Assembly (NCBI GenBank): GCA_900313005.1
Contig: ONZJ01000002.1
Location: forward strand, 3,755,909-3,819,908
Direction of reading: 5' to 3'
Length of the DNA stretch: 64,000 nucleotides
Source of the DNA: Rhodobacteraceae bacterium EL129
Lineage (GTDB): Bacteria > Pseudomonadota > Alphaproteobacteria > Rhodobacterales > Rhodobacteraceae
Shown here: positions 55,006 to 63,440 of the stretch, piece after piece
Numbering within the stretch: position 1 is the stretch's first letter
How the letters are laid out: the number at the start of each line of letters is the position of its first letter
Translations under genes and position numbers: made by a program
Notes under the pieces: generated by a model
The model's input: only the letters and a program-made list of their open reading frames with translations
Database searches by the model: none
Told to the model about the DNA's origin: nothing

Positions 55006-55764
55006 ATGATGACAAAAGCAATGCGGCGCTGGGTCGTCGCCATCATCCTTTCCGCGGGTGCGGCTGTCGCACAGGACGCAGATCTGACGATCCTGGTGGA
55101 TGGTCCGCTGCTCGAGCATGGTGGATTGGTCGAGGTGACGGCTGTGCCTTCTGCAAATACCCCGACTGATGCGCAGACGATCACCGTGACTGATCGCTAC
55201 GTGCGGATCGAACTGCCTTATGCACAAGGTGCGAGCTACAACTACAGATTCCGTCCCGTGCCTGCGGCAAAGTCACGCGAGGGCATGGAACGGTTTGTCA
55301 CTGAAGCCCTGCGAACGGGTGGTCGTACGATCGAAGGGCCTGACGGCCCTGTCGAAGGCGATTTCCGATCCGTGCGGGTGCTGCCCTTTGCAGAATACGG
55401 CGGTGCTGATGATGCGATACGAACCGATGCAGCCTGGGGGCAGACGCAAAGCTTCGCTGATTTGCCCCCTGCGAACCATTGGGGCGCGCGGGCTCTGCCT
55501 TGGGTGTTTGACACATTCGGAGACCGCCGCACGGTGGGAATGATGTGTGGTGATCAGAGCGGTATCGAGGTCTGCACGCCGGATCCCAAAGATGCCTTGT
55601 TGATGGAGGCGTTGTGGTGGCGCAAGATTGCTGAAGGGCGGCTGGAACGGCTACGGCATAATGCTCTGGCGGCGTGTTATGACAGCGGTGGTCTTTTTGG
55701 CCGACCTGACAGTTGCGACGGCGTATCGGGCCGTGGCTGGCCCGAATATCGCCCGGCCAATTGA
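55006..55764 (+). CDS. Exported protein of unknown function
   Basis: A 252-residue protein with signal peptide MMTKAMRRWVVAIILSAGAAVAQ. The mature part has an Ig-like beta segment (LTILVDGPLLEHGGLVEVTAVPS) and a C-terminal cysteine cluster (GMMCGDQSGIEVCTPDP and AACYDSG...DSCDG) that could form two disulfides. It starts eight bases after the gene at 54221 and is presumably co-transcribed. No family recognised. Confidence 0.6.
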   Translation: MMTKAMRRWVVAIILSAGAAVAQDADLTILVDGPLLEHGGLVEVTAVPSANTPTDAQTITVTDRYVRIELPYAQGASYNYRFRPVPAAKSREGMERFVTEALRTGGRTIEGPDGPVEGDFRSVRVLPFAEYGGADDAIRTDAAWGQTQSFADLPPANHWGARALPWVFDTFGDRRTVGMMCGDQSGIEVCTPDPKDALLMEALWWRKIAEGRLERLRHNALAACYDSGGLFGRPDSCDGVSGRGWPEYRPAN

Positions 55765-55800
55765 CCGGGCGACAGGGATCAGATCAATGTGTCTAACGGT

Positions 55801-57396
55801 TTAGGTCACATCAAACCCAAGTGCACGCACTTGCTGGAACTTACCTGTGTCGATCAAGGCTTTGCTAACGGCAGGATCAAGAGGTTTGTCGACATACAAG
55901 AGGGCTATTGCCTCGCCACCTGCAGAGGCCCGGCCAAGTGTAAAGTTGGCGATGTTCACACCGTTTTCACCCAGAATCTGCCCCAAGGTGCCGATGATCC
56001 CCGGCTCATCCCGATTGGTGGTGTAAAGCATATGCTGGCCTATTTCAGCGTCGATGTTGATGCCTTTGATTTGGATGAAGCGCGGTTTGCCGTCGCTGAA
56101 CACCGTTCCCCCGATCGAGCGTTCGCGCTCGGTGGTCACAACAGTCAGCTTGATATAGCCCTCGAACACGCCAGATTTGTCCTGTTTGGTGGTCGAGATC
56201 TTGATGCCACGTTCCTTGGCTACGACGGGGGCGGAGACCATGTTCACCTCGGGGTTCACCGATTTCATAATGCCTGCCACAGCTGCCGAGGTCAGAGCGT
56301 CAATGTTCATGTCGCTGACCACACCATCATAGAGAATGTTGATGGCTTTGATCGGCTCGTCTGTCATCTGGCCGATGAAGTTACCAACATGGCCTGCCAG
56401 TTGGATCCAGGGCGCCATAACCTTGGCCTCTTCGGCGGTGACTGATGGCATGTTAAGCGCGTTGGTCACGGCCCCGGTCAGCAGGTAATCCGACATCTGT
56501 TCGGCCACTTGCAAGGCGACGTTTTCCTGCGCCTCGGTTGTGGCTGCACCCAGGTGGGGTGTGACGACCACGTTGGGCAGGTTGAACAGCGGATTTTCAT
56601 TGGCTGGTTCCGACGCAAAGACGTCAAAGGCTGCGCCCGCGACATGGCCGGATTTGAGCAGGTCGGCCAAGGCCTCTTCGTCCACCAGGCCGCCACGGGC
56701 GCAGTTTATGATGCGCACGCCGGGTTTGGTTTTGGCCAGATTTTCCGCCGACAAGATGTTGCGGGTCTGGTCGGTCAGGGGCACGTGCAAGGTGATGAAG
56801 TTGGCACGCGCCAGCAGCTCGTCAAGCTCGACCTTCTCGACACCCATCTTGTCGGCCTTTTCTTCGCTGAGGAAGGGGTCATAGGCGATGACTTTCATCT
56901 TGAGGCCCAAGGCGCGTGCGCAGACAATCCCGCCGATGTTGCCCGCCCCGATCACTCCAAGGGTTTTGCCGGTCAGTTCTACGCCCATGAAGCGGGATTT
57001 TTCCCATTTGCCAGCATGGGTTGAGGCGGAGGCCTCGGGCAATTGACGCGCCACTGCGAACATTAGGGCAATCGCGTGTTCGGCAGTCGTGATCATGTTG
57101 CCGAAGGGTGTGTTCATCACGATCACGCCTTTGCGGCTGGCGGCGTCTTTGTCTATGTTATCGGTGCCGATACCTGCCCGGGCTATGACCTTGAGATTGT
57201 CTGCGGCATCGAGGATTTTTTCGGTCACTTTGGTGGCGGAGCGGATCGCGAGGCCATCATATTGGCCGATGATCTCGCGCAGTTTTTCTTTGTCTTTGCC
57301 CACGTCGGGCATGAAATCCACATCAATGCCGCGGTCGCGGAAAATCTGGACGGCGGTTTCACTGAGTTTGTCAGAGACGAGTACTTTGGGAGCCAT
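55801..57396 (-). CDS. serA: D-3-phosphoglycerate dehydrogenase
   Basis: A 531-residue NAD-dependent dehydrogenase, the first step of serine synthesis. Type-1 architecture: substrate and NAD domains (VIARAGIGTDNIDKDAASRKGVIVMN; GVIGAGNIGGIVCARALG; INCARGGLVDEEAL; PHLGAATTEAQENVA), then an intervening domain, and a C-terminal ACT domain (DEPGIIGTLGQILGENGVNIANFTLGR) for feedback by serine. It follows serC, with a palindromic repeat between, on the same strand. Confidence 0.96.
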   Translation of the reverse strand: MAPKVLVSDKLSETAVQIFRDRGIDVDFMPDVGKDKEKLREIIGQYDGLAIRSATKVTEKILDAADNLKVIARAGIGTDNIDKDAASRKGVIVMNTPFGNMITTAEHAIALMFAVARQLPEASASTHAGKWEKSRFMGVELTGKTLGVIGAGNIGGIVCARALGLKMKVIAYDPFLSEEKADKMGVEKVELDELLARANFITLHVPLTDQTRNILSAENLAKTKPGVRIINCARGGLVDEEALADLLKSGHVAGAAFDVFASEPANENPLFNLPNVVVTPHLGAATTEAQENVALQVAEQMSDYLLTGAVTNALNMPSVTAEEAKVMAPWIQLAGHVGNFIGQMTDEPIKAINILYDGVVSDMNIDALTSAAVAGIMKSVNPEVNMVSAPVVAKERGIKISTTKQDKSGVFEGYIKLTVVTTERERSIGGTVFSDGKPRFIQIKGINIDAEIGQHMLYTTNRDEPGIIGTLGQILGENGVNIANFTLGRASAGGEAIALLYVDKPLDPAVSKALIDTGKFQQVRALGFDVT

Positions 57397-57431
57397 GTGT
57401 CTGGTCCTTTCGAATTTGAATGTCGGCGGTG

Positions 57432-57497
57432 TGGCGGGCTGAAGCCCGCCCTACGATTATGGGGTATGGTGTACGTAGGCCGGGGCTTCAGCCCGGC
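57432..57497. repeat. Interspersed palindromic repeat, copy 2
   Basis: GGCGGGCTGAAGCCCGCC (57433-57450) and CCGGGGCTTCAGCCCGG on its right side, joined by TACGATTATGGGGTATGG and a short variable part ending TACGTA. Homologous to copy 1 at 41422-41476 but with about 12 extra bases in the joint. Placed between serC and serA on a probable shared transcript. Confidence 0.7.
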
Positions 57498-58633
57498 GTT
57501 GCGATCTCGGCCTCGAAGGCCCATATGATCCAAGGCATCAAGGTGGCCACGTCAGAGGTTTCGACCGTGCCACCACACCAGATCCGCAGGCCTGGAGGGG
57601 CATCACGGTAAGCACCGATATCATGGGCCACACCAGCATCATCCAGCCGTTTGGCCACTGCTTTGGCGAAAGCCGCACCATCAGAGATGCGTGCATCAGT
57701 GAACTTCAGACATACGGAAGTGTTGGAGCGCAATGCATCGTCTTCGGCCAAATTGGCAATCCAGTCGTTTTGATCACAGAACTCCGCAATCGCGGCGGCG
57801 TTGGCATTGGCGCGGGCGATGAGGCCTTGCAACCCACCTACGGAACGGGCCCATTCAAGCGCAAGTAGGTAGTCCTCAACCGCCAGCATGGAGGGCGTGT
57901 TGATGGTGGCCCCTTCAAAGATACCGTCGATCAGTTTGCCGCCTTTGGTGAGGCGGAAGATTTTGGGCAGGGGCCATGGTGGTGTGTAGCTTTCCAGCCG
58001 TTCCACCGCACGCGGGCTGAGCACCAGCATCCCGTGGGCCGCTTCGCCACCCAGAACTTTCTGCCAGCTGAAGGTGGTCGCATCCAACTTTTCCCACGGC
58101 AGGTCCTGCGCGAAGGCGGCGGAGGTGGCATCGCAGATGGTCAGCCCGGCGCGATCTGGTTTGATCCAGTCGCCGTTCGGGACACGAACGCCTGCCGTGG
58201 TGCCGTTCCAGGTGAACACGACGTCATTGTCGGTATCGACACCTGACAGGTCGACGATCTTACCGTAGTCCGCTGTTTTGACCTGAGCGTCGAGTTTCAG
58301 CTGCTTGACCACATCCGTGACCCAGCCTGAGCCAAAACTTTCCCAAGCGAGCATCTCGACCGGACGTTCGCCAAGCAGGTTCCACATGGCCATTTCCATG
58401 GCACCTGTATCAGAGGCTGGCACGATGCCGATTTTGTAATTAGCCGGAATGCCCAGCACCTCGCGGGTGCCCTCGATGGCGGCTTTCAGACGGGATTTGC
58501 CCACGGCGGCACGGTGGCTGCGGCCCAAAGGGGCACCTGCCAGTTGCGATACATCAAATGTGGGGGGTTTGGCGCAAGGGCCAGAGGAAAAACGCGGATT
58601 TGCCGGCCGCGGTGCCGGTTCTTGGATCGTCAT
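57488..58633 (-). CDS. serC: Phosphoserine aminotransferase
   Basis: A 381-residue PLP enzyme of the alphaproteobacterial SerC type that turns 3-phosphohydroxypyruvate into phosphoserine. The PLP lysine is in [42 protein letters not shown] and [16 protein letters not shown] are conserved. The palindromic repeat overlaps its 3' end. A serC-type RNA leader lies immediately upstream. Confidence 0.95.
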   Translation of the reverse strand: MTIQEPAPRPANPRFSSGPCAKPPTFDVSQLAGAPLGRSHRAAVGKSRLKAAIEGTREVLGIPANYKIGIVPASDTGAMEMAMWNLLGERPVEMLAWESFGSGWVTDVVKQLKLDAQVKTADYGKIVDLSGVDTDNDVVFTWNGTTAGVRVPNGDWIKPDRAGLTICDATSAAFAQDLPWEKLDATTFSWQKVLGGEAAHGMLVLSPRAVERLESYTPPWPLPKIFRLTKGGKLIDGIFEGATINTPSMLAVEDYLLALEWARSVGGLQGLIARANANAAAIAEFCDQNDWIANLAEDDALRSNTSVCLKFTDARISDGAAFAKAVAKRLDDAGVAHDIGAYRDAPPGLRIWCGGTVETSDVATLMPWIIWAFEAEIATPG

Positions 58634-58735
58634 TGCTGCTATCCTTCCAGATAAGCGCCCTTCGTTGGGGAAGGGTGTCCCACGAAACGGGGTATGCCCC
58701 TTTCAGAAGAGCCGCAAGACCCAAAATGAAGCACC
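58634..58735 (-). promoter_or_regulatory. serC-type RNA leader
   Basis: The minus-strand leader folds into two neat hairpins: GGGG-CATA-CCCC (58700 down to 58689) and CCCTTC-CCCAAC-GAAGGG (58675 down to 58658), then the SD GGAAGG (on the plus strand CCTTCC, 58643-58648) before the serC ATG. Alphaproteobacteria carry a described serC RNA motif in this position; the hairpins near the ribosome-binding site are as expected. I matched it by position and shape, not by a covariance model. Confidence 0.5.
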
Positions 58736-58872
58736 CGCGCCGGTTTGGCGTTCAAATGCGACCTGTTTGGTTCCGATGGGAAACTTGTGGCCTATCGCAG
58801 GGATCAGGGCTGGTGGAGCGCCAAGTGAGTATCTATGGAAAGAAGAAGCATAGACCCCGAGAGGAAACAGAT

Positions 58873-59754
58873 ATGTATGTCGTCACCCTTTTGAGCGCAC
58901 CCGGGAAGGGGCCGCTTGATGCAGCATTGGCCACGTCCTTGCGCAATGCTTGGGGTGGGGGCGATGTGGTGTGGTTGGCCCCGGATGAGGCGGTGGAGTT
59001 CACTATTCCTGTTCTACCCGGCAACCGTTGGGAGGCCTGGGATGACCTGCAATCGTGGCAGATTGATCTGATCATTCAGCCCAGCGAGGGACGGCGCAAG
59101 AAGATGCTGTTGGCGGATATGGACAGCACCATGATCCAGCAGGAGTGCATTGATGAGCTGGCCGAGGAGGCAGGCGTCGGCACACATGTCAAAGACATCA
59201 CCGCGCGCGCCATGAATGGTGAATTGGATTTTGAGGAAGCGCTGATCGAACGCGTTGCCCTGTTGCATGGTTTGGACGTGGCGGTGATCGCGCAGGTGAT
59301 CGAAAACCGCATCACCTTTATGCCCGGAGGTGCCACATTATTGGCCACCATGAAGGCCAATGGCGCTTATGCAGCTTTGGTGTCGGGTGGGTTTACGGCC
59401 TTTACGCAAATGGTGGCGGCCAAGCTGGGGTTCGATGAGAACCGTGCGAATGAGTTGCTGGTTGAAAACGGTGTTCTGACCGGACAGGTCGGCAGGCCCA
59501 TTCTTGGGCGCGACGCCAAGGTTGAGGCCTTGGACGAGATCTCGGGGCGGTTGGGTTTGATTGAGGCGGATGTCATTGCCGTCGGGGACGGGGCCAATGA
59601 TCTGGGGATGCTGGAGCGTGCAGGTACAGGTGTTGCCCTGCATGCCAAGCCGTCAGTTGCGTCGCAATGCGATGTGCGGATTAATCATGGGGATCTGACC
59701 GGGCTGCTTTATGTGCAAGGCTATGCGCGGGATGAGTTTGTCTTCGCCAACTAA
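58873..59754 (+). CDS. serB: Phosphoserine phosphatase
   Basis: A 293-residue HAD-superfamily phosphatase, the last step of serine synthesis. Motif I DMDSTMIQQE carries the nucleophile aspartate; SGGFTAFT is motif II; GDGANDLGML is motif III. The N-terminal 80 residues form the family's small ACT-like domain. The frame is open to 58558, but ATG 58873 with GAGGAAACAG upstream is the natural start. It is divergent from serC/serA with their leader between. Confidence 0.95.
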   Translation: MYVVTLLSAPGKGPLDAALATSLRNAWGGGDVVWLAPDEAVEFTIPVLPGNRWEAWDDLQSWQIDLIIQPSEGRRKKMLLADMDSTMIQQECIDELAEEAGVGTHVKDITARAMNGELDFEEALIERVALLHGLDVAVIAQVIENRITFMPGGATLLATMKANGAYAALVSGGFTAFTQMVAAKLGFDENRANELLVENGVLTGQVGRPILGRDAKVEALDEISGRLGLIEADVIAVGDGANDLGMLERAGTGVALHAKPSVASQCDVRINHGDLTGLLYVQGYARDEFVFAN

Positions 59755-59762
59755 TTAGCTTT

Positions 59763-59789
59763 ACAGTTAATTAATGTTATAGTTAATTA
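59763..59789. promoter_or_regulatory. Direct repeats before the ArsR gene
   Basis: ACAGTTAATTA (59763-59773) and ATAGTTAATTA (59779-59789) are nearly identical and 16 bp apart, each with a TTAATTA core; they lie 7-33 bases before the ArsR-family start. Probable autoregulatory operator. No Shine-Dalgarno site precedes ATG 59796, so the message may be leaderless. Confidence 0.5.
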
Positions 59790-59795
59790 CTTCTC

Positions 59796-60131
59796 ATGAG
59801 TGAATTGATTCGTACCTTTGCAGCCTTGTCCGACCACACTCGGTTTGCCGTGGTCGAACGGTTGATGGCCGAAGGTGAACTGTCGGCCGGTGCGCTGGTC
59901 GAGACCGCCAATATGAGTGCGCCTGCGATGTCGCGGCATCTGAAGGTTTTGCGCGAAGCGGGGCTGGTTCAGCAACGCGTGCTTGGCACCAGTCGTTTAT
60001 ATTCGGTGCGACCCGAAGGGCTGAAGGCCGTGGCAGACTGGACCAAAGATCACCGTGCGTTCTGGGAGGCAGGTCTGGACCGGTTGGAGGCCATGCTGGC
60101 GCTGGACGAAAAGGATCATTCGAATGGCTGA
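59796..60131 (+). CDS. ArsR family transcriptional regulator
   Basis: A 111-residue winged-helix protein (FAALSDHTRFAVVERLMAEGELSAGALVETANMSAPAMSRHLKVLREAGLVQQRVLGTSRLYSV). The metal-binding cysteines of classical ArsR/SmtB proteins are absent, as usual for the subgroup paired with SRPBCC proteins. Its stop overlaps the next start by eight bases (ATGGCTGA), so the pair is translationally coupled. Confidence 0.9.
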   Translation: MSELIRTFAALSDHTRFAVVERLMAEGELSAGALVETANMSAPAMSRHLKVLREAGLVQQRVLGTSRLYSVRPEGLKAVADWTKDHRAFWEAGLDRLEAMLALDEKDHSNG

Positions 60132-60567
60132 CGTGCAAATTGTCCGGGTGTTCAAAACCACTCCGGAACGGCTCTTTGCCGCAATTACTGAAAAGGCTGA
60201 AGTGATCCAGTGGTGGGGGCATGATGGGATGACCCTGCCCGAGCATCAGTTGGACTTCAGTCAGACAGGCCCCTGGCATTCGGAAATGCTCAGCGAGGAG
60301 GGGAACGTGTTTCGAATGGAGGGGCAGGTGACCCATGTCGATGCCCCGCATTCTGTCGGTTTCACCTGGAGCTGGCGCCAACCTGAGGCGATGCGCGCCC
60401 CGGAAAGCCATGTGACATTTACAGTTAGACCCGTTTCAGACGGTGCCGAGCTGACAATCGACCATCGCGGCGTGCCTGATGACGAGCGTGGGGCAAATCA
60501 CGAAAGAGGTTGGACCATCGGCCCCATGGTGCGGCTGGAGCGGTATGTGGCGTCTCTGAACGCTTGA
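60124..60567 (+). CDS. SRPBCC (AHSA1-like) domain protein
   Basis: A 147-residue START/Bet v1-like protein. Features: VFKTTPERLFAAITEKAEVIQWWG at the N-terminus, then GPWHSEMLSEEGNVFRMEGQVTHVDAPHSVGFTW and the C-terminal WTIGPMVRLERYVASL helix. ArsR/AHSA1 gene pairs are frequent in bacteria; the lipid-binding fold suggests a hydrophobic ligand, but no function is established. ATG 60124 starts inside the ArsR gene. Confidence 0.85.
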   Translation: MADVQIVRVFKTTPERLFAAITEKAEVIQWWGHDGMTLPEHQLDFSQTGPWHSEMLSEEGNVFRMEGQVTHVDAPHSVGFTWSWRQPEAMRAPESHVTFTVRPVSDGAELTIDHRGVPDDERGANHERGWTIGPMVRLERYVASLNA

Positions 60568-60591
60568 AACTTAACCTGAGGAGGAAAGACA

Positions 60592-60906
60592 ATGGCGAAG
60601 TTTATGTTGGCCTATCACGGGGGGGGTATGCCCGAAACACCCGAAGAAGGTGCCAAGGAAATGGCCAAGTGGCAGGCCTGGCTAGGTGGGATGGGATCCT
60701 CCTGTGCGGATATGGGCAACCCGGTGGGCATGTCGAAAACTGTGACCGCTGGTGGGGTTGAGGACAACGGCGGAGCCAACCCCTTGTCGGGATATTCTAT
60801 CGTTGAAGCCGCCGATGTGGACGCGGCCTGTGAAATGGCCAAAGGCTGTCCGATCCTCGAAGGCGGCAAAGGCACGGTCGAAGTGGCCCCGATCGTCGAA
60901 ATGTAA
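60592..60906 (+). CDS. YCII-related domain protein
   Basis: A 104-residue ferredoxin-like fold protein (MAKFMLAYHGG...WQAWLGGMG...SGYSIVEAADVDAACEMAKGCPIL...GTVEVAPIVEM), typical of YCII/DGPF-type proteins that often accompany SRPBCC or ECF sigma genes. GAGGAAAG precedes the start. It is likely in one operon with the ArsR and SRPBCC genes. Activity unknown. Confidence 0.85.
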   Translation: MAKFMLAYHGGGMPETPEEGAKEMAKWQAWLGGMGSSCADMGNPVGMSKTVTAGGVEDNGGANPLSGYSIVEAADVDAACEMAKGCPILEGGKGTVEVAPIVEM

Positions 60907-60971
60907 TCAGCTACTCACCGGCCCTTCGATACTTCCCGCGGGAACGACCGTCAGGGCCGGCGGTATTCGCG

Positions 60972-61406
60972 TCACGCCGCCAGAGTTGCGCGTGTCTGGT
61001 CGATTATCAGTGCAGCTTGGGCTGCTTCGCGGCCCTTTTCGACGAAATGCGTGCGGTAGATTGCGTTGTGATGATCTGTGTCCTGATATTGATGCGGGGT
61101 CAAAGATACGGATAGCACGGGTACGCCGCTGTCCAATCCCGCGCGCATCAAACCATCGACGACCGCCTGCGCCACAAAATCATGTCGGTAAATGCCGCCA
61201 TCCACCACGAAGGCGGCTGCTGCCACAGCTGCGTATTGACCAGAAGTTGCCAGATCGCGGGCCAGCAGGGGCATCTCAAACGCGCCGGGGACGTCATAGA
61301 CATCAATCTGTGCCATGGGGATCAGCTCGGCAAAGCCGTCCAAAGCGCGGTCAACAATATCGGAATGCCAGTTTGCCTTGATGAAGGCGTATCGGGGAAG
61401 TGTCAT
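60972..61406 (-). CDS. ribH: 6,7-dimethyl-8-ribityllumazine synthase, riboswitch-controlled
   Basis: A 144-residue lumazine synthase, the penultimate step of riboflavin synthesis. Conserved: KANWHSDIVDRALDGF, the substrate loop VPGAFEMPLLA, AFVVDGGIYRHDFVAQAVVDGLM and the SVSLTPHQYQ segment. The GAFEMP and histidine contacts of the active site are present. It resembles the second type of lumazine synthase (as in Brucella RibH2) rather than the one in the usual rib cluster. ATG 61406 has AAAGGAGC upstream. Under the FMN riboswitch below. Confidence 0.88.
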   Translation of the reverse strand: MTLPRYAFIKANWHSDIVDRALDGFAELIPMAQIDVYDVPGAFEMPLLARDLATSGQYAAVAAAAFVVDGGIYRHDFVAQAVVDGLMRAGLDSGVPVLSVSLTPHQYQDTDHHNAIYRTHFVEKGREAAQAALIIDQTRATLAA

Positions 61407-61493
61407 TGGTGCTCCTTTCGCATTTTGACACGTCACCAGGGGGTATCAAACGAAAGGTTGCACGCAGGCAGGATTGCCCAAACGCACCTTGTC

Positions 61494-61636
61494 GCTCTCT
61501 TTCATCCGGACTGTGACCGTCGGCTCTGGAGTTGCACCAGATCTGCTTGGCACCTTGGAGATATCCAAGGCCGCTCGCGGGCTTTGAACGTCGCCGTCCA
61601 TTTACCGCCGGTGGGGAATTTCACCCCGCCCTGAGA
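61494..61636 (-). promoter_or_regulatory. FMN riboswitch (RFN element)
   Basis: Read on the minus strand, the RFN consensus blocks appear in order: AGGGCGGGGTGAAATTCCCC, ACCGGCGGTAAAT, AGCCCGCGAGCG, AGATCTGGTGCAACTCCAG, AGCCGACGGTC and ACAGTCCGGATGAAAGAGAG. All core stems can form. The aptamer ends about 90 bases before ribH, leaving room for an expression platform. High FMN should reduce ribH expression. Confidence 0.95.
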
Positions 61637-61700
61637 ACAATACGGAGAATGAGAGAGAACGCCGCGCGCTGCAAGCCTGATTTGCGACAATGCAGACACG

Positions 61701-61738
61701 AAAAGGCCCCGGGGCGGGCAGGCGTTATGCCCCGGGGC
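61701..61738 (-). terminator. Rho-independent terminator after the EF-hand gene
   Basis: GCCCCGGGGC occurs at 61729-61738 and again at 61706-61715; as the ten-mer is its own reverse complement, the two form a strong stem. On the minus strand it is followed by CTTTTCG. It ends the EF-hand transcript. Confidence 0.75.
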
Positions 61739-61774
61739 AAGGTTTGGGTGGTGTTTGCCCAGTGTTCGGCTGGA

Positions 61775-62017
61775 TCAGCCTTCGCTAGGCAGGGTGCCTG
61801 CTTCTTGGGCCGCGGCGACTTCGTCTTCGGTCAAGACGCCATCGGCGTTTGTGTCCACTGCGGTAAAGATCGCGGTGTCGGCTTCGGGGTGAGCGGTCTG
61901 GAATTCAGACATCGAGACAGCGCCATCGCCATCCGCGTCCATCGAGTCTGATGCCAGGGCAGCAGCAGGAATCGTCAGGGCAACGGCAAAGGCGGTGGCG
62001 GTCATTTTCTTAATCAT
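61775..62017 (-). CDS. Small exported EF-hand calcium-binding protein
   Basis: An 80-residue protein. Signal peptide MIKKMTATAFAVALTIPAAALA; two EF-hand loops, DADGDGAVSMSEF and DTNADGVLTEDEV, both with the standard aspartates and closing glutamate. Probably a periplasmic calcium buffer or sensor. The longer frame from 62050 lacks a signal peptide at its start; AAAGGAAC precedes ATG 62017. Confidence 0.85.
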   Translation of the reverse strand: MIKKMTATAFAVALTIPAAALASDSMDADGDGAVSMSEFQTAHPEADTAIFTAVDTNADGVLTEDEVAAAQEAGTLPSEG

Positions 62018-62262
62018 GTCAGGTTCCTTTCGAGACAAGTCCGGACGCATGGGTGCGTCTCAGATGTCGGGACACTGGAACCGGATTGAGGGATTGTCTG
62101 CCACGGTGGGTGTTCTGGCCCGAAAACTGCGAAAACGGGCCGAAACCTGCGCTTCAATGTGGCAGACGATTGCCACAGGCCCCAAAGGCCCATCCCATGG
62201 GCGGGACGCTGCCGAAGAGACAGGCCGGATTTGGCGGAAATCTACGTAAAGTTCGGGGCAGA

Positions 62263-63258
62263 TCATCGCAGTGCAGCGGCCGCCCGCATGGATCCGGTTT
62301 CGATTCCGTTCCAGTTGCGGATGGCAGTATCGAGATACAGACGTGCCGTGGGGTGGTCTTTGTCCAAGACACCCAGCCGCACCAACAGCGCTGTGATTGC
62401 GCATTCCGAGGCGCGCGTGGCCCCATCGCTGATCTTCAGCGCGATTCCGAGTTTGCGCGCGGGCAGGATTGCGATGAAGTATCCTTCGGCGCCGGTTTTT
62501 AGAGCCACGGGCTCGGCGCAGGCGCGCATCAGGTTGGTACAGGCGCGGGTTTCTCCGGCAACCAAATCAGGATGCGCAATCATCGCATCACGCAACTGCG
62601 CTGCGGCGGTTGCGCGGGTGCCATTGCCCTGACGTGCCGCAGCAAAAAACCCCATGGCCCGCGCCATACCATGCAGGCTGGTCAGATGGTTGGGGGCAGA
62701 GCATCCGTCGATGCCGTAGCCGGGGCTGTTCACCTGTGTCAGTTCCTCAAAAGCAGTAAGGCAAGCGCGTTGCACAGGATGGTCGATGTCTACGTATTCC
62801 GGCCCGGCTTTGAGGTGGTCCGTCAGAGTCAGAAACCCGCAATGTTTGCCGGAACAATTGTTGTGGTACTGGCATGGGCTGTCGCTCGCACGGATCAGCG
62901 CGTCTCGGGTCGGGATGTCGCCCGGTTCCTGAGCGCCACATCGAAAATCAGAATCAGATTTCCCCAGGTTCATCAGCCAGGTCTGAACACGGTCCGTGTG
63001 AATGGCTGCCGCATTGTGTGAGGCACAGGCCAAGGCCAGATGTTCGGGCGTCAGACCATATGCTGCGGCTGCGCCGCTTTCGATCAGAGGGAGGGCCTGG
63101 ATCATCTTGGACGAGCTGCGCGGATAGATCATCGCCTCGGGATTGCCCCAACTTTCGACGATTTGGCCGGTGTCATCACAGATCACAGCATGACCCATGT
63201 GCAAGCTTTCCACGATCGGCCCCCGCCAAATTTCGACCAAAGGAGCTGGATTTGTCAT
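62263..63258 (-). CDS. L-asparaginase II (thermolabile-type)
   Basis: A 331-residue protein of the AnsA-unrelated asparaginase II family (the rhizobial thermolabile type). Conserved: PLVEIWRGPIVESLHMGHAV, YPRSSSKMIQALPLIESGAA, ALACASHNAAAIHTDRV, HNNCSGKHCGFL and GYGIDGCSAPN. It hydrolyses asparagine to aspartate and ammonia in the cytoplasm. Cysteine and serine residues of the SSSK and CSGKH blocks match the catalytic site. Full length. Confidence 0.9.
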   Translation of the reverse strand: MTNPAPLVEIWRGPIVESLHMGHAVICDDTGQIVESWGNPEAMIYPRSSSKMIQALPLIESGAAAAYGLTPEHLALACASHNAAAIHTDRVQTWLMNLGKSDSDFRCGAQEPGDIPTRDALIRASDSPCQYHNNCSGKHCGFLTLTDHLKAGPEYVDIDHPVQRACLTAFEELTQVNSPGYGIDGCSAPNHLTSLHGMARAMGFFAAARQGNGTRATAAAQLRDAMIAHPDLVAGETRACTNLMRACAEPVALKTGAEGYFIAILPARKLGIALKISDGATRASECAITALLVRLGVLDKDHPTARLYLDTAIRNWNGIETGSMRAAAALR

Positions 63259-63440
63259 AAATGTGATCCCTTACCTGCGGAAAACGCGCGAAAAATTGCC
63301 AATTCTTTCTTTCACATCTCGCCTGTTTCAGTCTAATATTGCAATGTCGAGTAAGAAGCGACCGCGATCAAACAGAAATCCAAGAAGGATTCATGCGGTT
63401 GAATTATAATTGAGGCAAGGACAGCTTGGAGGCTGGACAC

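Noticed and set aside
63344..63409. 21-codon Arg/Lys-rich frame beginning MSSKKRPRSNRNPRR
   Set aside because: No ribosome-binding site was evident and it matches no small basic protein that I know; kept out for lack of support.
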